From Coix lacryma-jobi var. lacryma-jobi (Eukaryota; Streptophyta; Magnoliopsida; Poales; Poaceae), in the NCBI GenBank assembly GCA_009763385.1, contig CM019824.1, positions 106,348,660 through 106,412,659 of the forward strand: a stretch of 64,000 nt of DNA. The letters are read 5' to 3'. The first letter of the stretch is position 1; the number at the start of each line of letters is the position of its first letter. The notes below the pieces were generated by a model. It ran no database searches and was not told the origin of the DNA. It saw only the letters and a list, made by a program, of their open reading frames with translations. Shown here one piece after another: positions 57,972 to 64,000 of the stretch. A program made the translations under genes and the position numbers.

Positions 57972-57990
57972 TTGGCGCGCCAGGTAGGGG
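57972..57990 (+). promoter_or_regulatory. Primer-binding site of gypsy I
   Basis: TTGGCGCGCCAGGTAGGGG one base after the LTR; its complement ends in CCA as a tRNA 3' end must. Typical of grass Tat-like elements. The tRNA was not assigned. Confidence 0.7.
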
Positions 57991-58007
57991 GTGTGTGCTA
58001 CGACACC

Positions 58008-60060
58008 ATGATCTGCCAAGCGGTCACTTTCCCTCGCTCCATGGTTCTTCCGGAGGCGGGCACCACTTTTCAGATCGGATCTATGATCTGGACCATGGGC
58101 GACCACGCTCCTGCTCCGGAAATCGTGGAATCTGCGCAGCTTCCTGCGCCGGATGCTCTATCGTCCCTCCGCAGCGTCGTCAAGCCGACGCGCCGCCTGC
58201 TAAGAATCATCCCTTGCGACGACCTGATCGAAGCCATCGACCGAGCCAACCAAGGAATTGCAGAATGCATCAACGCCATCGAGGTAGCTCGTATACAGCT
58301 TTCCGACCAATGTTGCCTTGAGAAATTTTCAGGTACACCATTGGGAGTTTCCAGCGCTCGACCCACCCACCTCCCCAGATCGGATATGCATCTGACTTGT
58401 CGCCGCAATTTGCCTCCAACGTCCATGCCTTTCGAGCTCCGCGGTGTGGCTCCTACATATCAGCATCAGGCGCTGCGATAGCTCTCCGACCAGCTCCAAT
58501 TTTTTGGCTCTGACCAGCGGGCACTCCCGGACAACTCCAGCTCCACTCGTTGGCATGGTGACTCTCCAAGAGATCTCCGGCGACACCGTCTCGGTGACTT
58601 CGGCGTCCAGATCTACCATGACAAATGGCTCCACCTCCACACGGTCCAAGACCGTCATCTCCACCGACTCCGGGGCCGATTTCCCGCCGTATCGCGGTGG
58701 CATCATCTTCAATGTCTCCGCCGACAGTCATCCACCGCCGAATGAAGCGGAAGGCGAACGCGCCAATCGGGAGCAACGCAACATCGACCGGCAACGCCGA
58801 CGTGATGACGAGCGATGTGACCGGGAGCATCGCGACAACAAACGACGTCGGGAATGCGACCATGTTGGCGGCCGTGACATCATCTACGAGTTCGATAGGG
58901 TCGACGATCAGCCCGTCTACCCGACCCCAAGCTCCAAGCATCTGGCAACCCTGGAGCTACAGAAAGTCATCGCCCACGTCAAGGCTGCCGCCGTGCAGTG
59001 CAACGAGAGAGGCCGCTACGCCTCACCCTCCGAATCGTCGTACAGTGGGACGCCGCCAAGCCCGCATCCCTCGCGCCGAAGGCGAACATCGCCACGCCAC
59101 GACCAGGAAGTCTCCCAAGGCAACCGCGCCCGCGATCAAGCTTCGGCTCCCGACGCCTCAACAGGGCCACGCCCCTTCACCGCCCTGCTCCGAGCCATCC
59201 GATGGCCTCAGGGCTTCAAGGTCACCACGGTGGACAAGTAGGACGGAAAGGACAACCCGGAGCAGTGGCTCACCACGTACGAAATCACCATTCAAGCAGC
59301 CGGAGGAGGATCTGACGTGATGGCCAAGTACCTCCCCGTCATGCTGTCGTCTTCAGCCAACAGTTGGCTCCACAAGCTCGCCAAGAACACCATCGACACC
59401 TGGGAGCAACTGAAGGAAGTCTTCGTCAAGACATACAACGCTACCAGCATTCAACCAGGAACGCGCTACGATCTCGAAAACATCCACCAGGAGCACAACG
59501 AAAGCCTCCGGAGCTACATCCGACGATTCTCCAACATGCGCCTCACGATTCCGGAGATCACCGACACAGAAGCCATCTCCACGTTCTCCAACGGTCTGCG
59601 TCATAAGGAGCTCCGCCATAAGATCATCCGGAAGAAGGTAGCCACGGTCACCGAACTAATGACGATCGCCAACTCCTACGCCGACGCCGACGACGCCCAT
59701 CGCAACCATGAACGCCCACGTCGCCGATCACGATCCCAGGAGCATCGTCGTGATGACGATCGTCGCAATGAATGACACAATGAAGGACGCGACCACCGCG
59801 ACGACCGAGATCGCCGGCATGATCAGCCAGAGTCTTCCCATCAGAGAACGGACCACCGTCGGCGCGACCGTCGATACATCGCCAACACCAATACTCGGCC
59901 GAGGCGCACCTACGACAACGACTATGAGAAGCTCCTCAACGACCCGTGTATTCTCCACAAAGGCGCCAGACACTCCTTGCGCGAGGGCTATTGGTTTGTC
60001 AAAACAGCCTGTCCGTTCGTCCTCATCATTTCTTCAATTTCAATTATTTTGCGCCACTAA
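58008..60060 (+). pseudogene. gag: gag of gypsy I
   Basis: An N-terminal part in one frame (from ATG 58008 or nearby, to ~58480) is followed by a frame running 58444-60060 with TAG at 59239-59241 and TGA at 59773-59775. The second part has an Arg/Asp-rich linker. A retrotransposon gag domain then starts at FKVTTVDK-stop-DGKDNPEQW, where the expected residue is Tyr, and includes SANSWLHKL, W..LKEVFV and RRFSNMRLTIPEI. After it come an Arg-rich segment and a gag end, YEKLLNDPCILHKGARHSLRE. No pol follows because J is inserted shortly after. Substitution-type stops and a frame change indicate decay. Confidence 0.78.
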
Positions 60061-60090
60061 ATGCGATACTAATGCACGGGGACTGATCAC

Positions 60091-61893
60091 TGTTGACGGA
60101 AGTTATAGCATGTTTTACCTTATCAAAATACCGTCAACAGGCCTCGGTTTCAAGGAAGAATAGCATATCATGAGCATATTTATCACTAATAAGTTCCACT
60201 TGTACTCTTAGCTTGTGAACTTGTAGGAGATGGTGAAATGAACAAAATGAGGCCAGGTGGGCCCACCAAGAGGGTCGGCTGACGCCACCTTTGGGCCACC
60301 TCGGCCATGGTGACATGGCATGATCCAAGAGAAGCAGGTTCAAGCCAATATCAACCATTGGATCAAGCATGTGCTTTTGCTCAATGGTGCAAGATGAGAA
60401 GCACATGGATTTATGGGTCCACACCGAAAATGAAATGCAACCAACTTCACAAGACTTGCTCCATGACATGTGGGGTCACCAAGGGAGAGAAGAAGGTGGG
60501 CCAGCCCTGTAATAGGGGGGTCGACCGACTCCCCCTTTGTGGGACCCAGCAGAACTATTCATTAGGGTGACATCAGCACCTTCTAGAAGATGTACCCTGA
60601 GCCCACATGTCAGGGACAGGGGTTGGCCGACCCCATTGTGACCCTCATCCAAGTTGGTGGCAAAGTGCATGTTTCACACCTGAAGAATATCCAAGCCATT
60701 CATCCAAGTCGGTTGTTATGGCTGTGGATCCAAGGATGAAGAGAGGAGGATCACGCGGATCGCTGACGTGGCACCGGAGTAGCCCCTACTCCACCTCCAC
60801 TATAAATAGAGGCCTCCATCCTCTCATTCAAAACACCCCGAGATAGTGTACACATCTCACAACACATATCTCCACTCTCATGTGAGATCAAGCAAGAGTA
60901 GTAGTAGTTAGTCTAGAGTGGGAGTTAGAGTCGAGTCGGGCGAAGCACGGGTCTCCGGAGTCGTCTTCTGGGAGTCTGGTATAGCCCTTGTATCTTTCTT
61001 ATTTTGTAAGACTTTATTTATTTAATATATTATTCTTTCTTTACTTTACTTTGCATTTACTTAAGTATTTACTCTCCAAGTATTTATTTAAGTATTAACT
61101 TAGTGCAAGTCTATATTTATATAGTCTTGTTGTGTGCTTATCTTATTTCTATAGTTGTCTTAGTTAGATTGATTTTCTTTAAATAGCTTCTTGTGTGTGC
61201 GTCATCGTCCTATCTTAGGATAGGGGCTTTAGCCATTTTGATCGATAGCTAAAGGTGTCGATAAGTGTGAGCGTGGTGCTCATACTTCATCTTATCTTTG
61301 ACTACCGCTGGCTTGCACGGACAGTAGGGGCGCATGGGCAAAAGGTGACAGATTTTGCCTGGCTACCTAGAACCCCTCACGTGAACTCAGGCTAGTTTGT
61401 AAAAGGTAAGGCGTCCATAAGCCAAATATCCGCTTGAGTACTGGGTTAGGTGAACAACCTTCTATCGCTTTACTCTCTCATTTATCCCTCTCACACAAGT
61501 AGCAAGGCGTCAATCTAGTCAAGTCATCTATTTAATTAGGATTAGTTCATAGTAGTAAAGGTAGAAACATAGGAGTACTTTATACTCACTCGTTGTCCTC
61601 CCACCTAGCTAACTCTACTAAAGTTACCTTTCATATCATATACTCTTTGCTTAACTTATTTATCTTATCTATCTATCGTCCCTTATATCCACTTATCCCC
61701 TTTTGCGTCTCTAATTGATAATAGATTATAGTAAGACTAAAGGATCTATCTTTCCTTTCTCTACATCTTTCCTAGCTTGCTTTCCTTTGGGATAAAATAA
61801 ATAACGATACCTTGGAATACTCCCGGGTGAAGTGCTACATCGGTATATTCTGTGCGCTTGCGGAACTATCCAATAGTCAATAGTTTTACCAAC
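60091..61893 (+). repeat. 5' LTR of gypsy J (probable)
   Basis: About 1803 bp, no gene. Ends TGTTG...CAACA. The first 49 bp carry terminal 10-bp inverted repeats (CTGTTGACGG/CCGTCAACAG, 60090-60140), so the LTR tip can fold into a hairpin. The promoter TATAAATA at 60801-60808 is followed by a T-rich tail around 61000-61120. The left boundary is less certain than the right. Confidence 0.6.
60801..60808 (+). promoter_or_regulatory. TATA box of gypsy J LTR
   Basis: TATAAATA after a CCACCTCCAC run and followed by a GC-rich likely start region. Assigned on sequence alone. Confidence 0.5.
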
Positions 61894-61902
61894 AAGACAC
61901 TT

Positions 61903-62140
61903 CTAGCGCCGTTGCTGGGGTTATACTCCATAGTCTAGTTCTAGTGGTTACGTTTAGAAGTGTCAACAAGCATTTCTGGCTCCGTTGTCGGGGATAGATT
62001 AAAACTCTATTCTTAGTAGCGACGCTAAGAAATACCAACAAGCATTTCTGGTGCCATTGCCGGGGATAGATTAAAACTCTATTCTTAGTAGCGACGCTAA
62101 GAAATACCAACAAGGATTTCTGGCGCCGTTGTAGGGGAAA
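61903..62140 (+). repeat. Four tandem tRNA-Asp-type primer-binding sites
   Basis: Copies of a TGGCGCCGTTGCCGGGG-like sequence begin near 61908, 61978, 62049 and 62121, about 70-72 bp apart. Each is preceded by (C/A)AACAAGNATTTCT or the related ACAAGACACTTCT. The 18-mer TGGCGCCGTTGCCGGGGA is complementary to the 3' end of plant tRNA-Asp. Every copy here deviates by about two bases and none is perfect. Units 2 and 3 share a spacer with TAGTAGCGACGCTAAGAAAT, whose AGAAAT can pair with the ATTTCT before the PBS. Confidence 0.75.
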
Positions 62141-62263
62141 GCAACAGCCTAGGAGTTTAGAGAGAGTGAATCCGGAGTCTGCTATTTATTAGTTACCAAT
62201 TAGTATAGGGGCTAACCCCTCACCTGTCTAGTTTCTTTTCGTTGTCCTGAAACTAGTAGGTGT

Positions 62264-64000
62264 ATGAGCGGTTTCCAACTGCCGTCAAACTTCATTAAGA
62301 ATCCTGAGCAGTTGTTGAGGAGGACTAGAATTCGTCAAGTTCCACCTCAGAGGTTCATCTCGAACTAGAATCCGTTCGAGGAGGAAGTTTCTGCACCAGC
62401 TAGAAGAGAAGCCATGGCCCAAAAGACCATCTACGAGTACTTTGCGCCGTCGGCCGACAATGTCGCCACGGGTCCGCAGCTTAACTTGGGGGATGCGACT
62501 TTCGAGCTCAAGCCGGCTCTCATCAACATGGTGCAAGCCAATCCATTCTGTGGGAAGCCGCATGAGGATGCCAACGCCCATCTCCAACACTTCTTGGAGG
62601 TATGTGGTACCTTCACTATGAAGAATGTGTCTGCAGACGCCATCCGTCTTCGTCTTTTCCCGTTCTCATTATTGGGAAAGGCGAAGCAATGGTTCTACGC
62701 CAACAAGAGTGAAGCCACCACTTGGGAGAAGTGCGCCAATGCGTTTCTCAAGAAGTTCTTCCCGATGGGCAAGACCAGCGCCCTTCGTGGAAAGATTTCC
62801 AGCTTCCAGCAACAAGCTGATGAGACGATTCCCGAAGCATGGGAACGTCTACAAGAGTACATTCGTGCCTGTCCTCATCATGGGATAGAGGAGTGGCTCA
62901 TCATCCAAGGTTTCTACCATGGCCTGACCGGTATGGCCCGTAGTCACCTAGATGCAGCCGCTGGAGGGGCATTCTTACAACACAATGTGAGAGATGCCAA
63001 GGACCTCATAGAGAAGATGGTTACCAAACAAGGTTGGAATGAGGAACGTCTTCAGCCCAAGAAGAGAGTCGTTCAAGCTCTCAACGAGGTGGACATGTTC
63101 TGCGCGAAGATGGACCTCCTGATGAAGAAAGTAGAAGAAAGTTCCAAGAGGGAACAAGAGGTCGTTCAACCTTATGCAACTGCACGAGCCGTCGAAGCCG
63201 ACCAATGGTGCGAGGTATGCGGAGGCAATGACCATTCGGGAAATAATTGTCCCGAGACGAAGGAGGAAGTGAGTTTCATCAACAACGCCAACAACAACGG
63301 GTACCGGCCCCAACAACAACAACAAGGATGGAATTCGCGCCCCTTCTACCAAAATCAAGGTAACGGTTATAGCAATAATTTCAATAATTCTTATAATAAC
63401 CAACCTTCTTTAAGAGATCTTGTCTTAGGCCAATCTAAAATAAATGATAGTATTAATAAAAAGATGATGGCTAATGATAAGATTCTTGAAAATATAAATG
63501 AGAAAATGGATAGCTTTAATTCTGCTATGAAAAAACAATTGAGTTTTAATAAAATGCTAGAAACACAATTAGCTCAACTAGCAGCAGCTGTCCCATCCTA
63601 CGAGCAAGGTAAGATCCCAGGAAAACCCGAGGATCCAATAGAGGGTGTTAAATTAGTTACTACGAGGTACGGTAAGCCTCCGCTCCGGTCAAATTGGGGC
63701 TATCTACTTGATCCACCCTTCGTCACCAAGAAGGAAGATCCAGGCCTGCCGACCATCACCTGCCAAATTGGACCACAAGTCTTCCACGACGCCTTCTGCG
63801 ACCTTGGATCGGGTGTCAATATCATGTCCAAGGTAACATATGATAACTTACTAGGGGGACCTTTGCTTCCTACATTTGTTCGTTTGCAGCTGGCTGATCA
63901 GACGCTACGGTTCCCCGAGGGACTAGCAACGGACATTCTCATCAAAGTCCAAAACAGCTACGTCCCCGTCGATTTCCTTATATTGGACATTGGATCCAAT
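62264..64000 (+). CDS. gag-pro: gag-protease of gypsy J (partial, runs off window)
   Basis: The frame starts at ATG 62264 (MSGFQLPSNFIKNPEQLLRR), has TAG at 62366-62368, and is then open to 64000 (>540 codons). A second in-frame ATG at 62414 gives MAQKTIYEYF and would avoid the stop; I regard it as the likely usable start of this copy. The gag domain (ALINMVQANPF, LRLFPFSLLGKAKQWFYA, W..C...FLKKFFP) spans about 62510-63000. The CCHC knuckle CEVCGGNDHSGNNC is near 63210. An Asn/Gln-rich stretch (63270-63420) and a Lys-rich helix follow. The aspartic protease has AFCDLGSGVNIMSK near 63792 and VDFLILDIG at the edge. The AT-rich 63360-63600 contrasts with the GC-richer flanks. The element may be relatively young. 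Confidence 0.83.

Larger units (their letters stand above)
57506..60090 (+). mobile_element. Gypsy I: Tat/Retrosat-like element, 5' part
   Basis: Short LTR of 465 bp (57506-57970), starting TGTGGGGATATTAC and ending TCGTCGACA, with TATATAAG at 57734-57741. PBS TTGGCGCGCCAGGTAGGGG at 57972-57990, then a gag region. It is inserted in copia fragment K and is itself interrupted by J at about 60090. Its pol and 3' LTR are not in the window. The last ~90 bp (60000-60090) are not clearly assignable. Confidence 0.8.
60091..64000 (+). mobile_element. Gypsy J: Athila-like element, 5' part (runs off window)
   Basis: Probable LTR 60091-61893 (TGTTGACGG...ACCAACA) with TATAAATA at 60801-60808, then a leader with four tandem tRNA-Asp-type primer-binding sites, then a gag-protease frame open to the window end. 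PBS type, the gag sequence and the CDLGSG protease suggest the Athila branch of Ty3/gypsy (inference). Right end and 3' LTR lie beyond 64000. Confidence 0.8.

Noticed and set aside
60091..60139. A miniature inverted-repeat transposon
   Set aside because: 49 bp with 9-10 bp repeats is very short, no clear target duplication flanks it, and TGTTGACGG is a common LTR terminus.

Overview
The window is plant DNA, most likely from a large grass (Poaceae) genome. It is built almost entirely of nested LTR retrotransposons: long Sirevirus-type Ty1/copia elements, a chromodomain-bearing Ty3/gypsy element with about 4 kb LTRs, and Tat- and Athila-like Ty3/gypsy elements. The organism call is an inference from this repertoire. 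I found no ordinary host gene, no rRNA or tRNA gene and no CRISPR array. Nearly every coding region is a broken retrotransposon gag or pol.

Layout, outermost to innermost. Copia F occupies 44670-53076, and its left part lies upstream of the window. Copia A (window start to 44669) is inserted in F's 5' LTR. A's own 5' LTR is split by non-autonomous gypsy D (927-7364, target site duplication CTATC) and by chromovirus C (7549-20144, TSD TCGGT with one mismatch). A's internal region is 20156-27567. A's 3' LTR starts at 27568 and is split by reverse-oriented Copia B (29615-44614, perfect TSD GAGCT). B's 5' LTR is in turn interrupted by a 4.45 kb gypsy-type solo LTR, E (38816-43265). To the right of F lies G, a minus-strand gypsy protease/RT fragment (53077-56500) that carries solo LTR H (53834-55913, perfect TSD GTACT, same family as A). 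Next come copia gag fragment K (56501-57505), gypsy I (57506 to about 60090) inserted in K, and Athila-like gypsy J (60091 to beyond 64000) inserted in I.

The best-preserved coding capacity is B's minus-strand pol (1060 codons without a stop) and J's gag-protease frame, which stays open to the window edge. C has lost reverse transcriptase and RNase H but keeps gag, protease, integrase and a C-terminal chromodomain.

The most striking observation is a separate open frame upstream of C's gag (from 11981). Its N-terminus copies the histone H3 tail (RTKQTARK, then TG, PR and LA in order) and is followed by a coiled coil and an acidic tail. The element therefore appears to carry both an H3-tail mimic and a chromodomain, a domain class that reads H3 tails. 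Other points of note are four tandem tRNA-Asp-type primer-binding sites in J, hairpin and palindrome arrays in the Sirevirus LTRs, and clustering of independent insertions in the last ~190-235 bp of Sirevirus LTRs.
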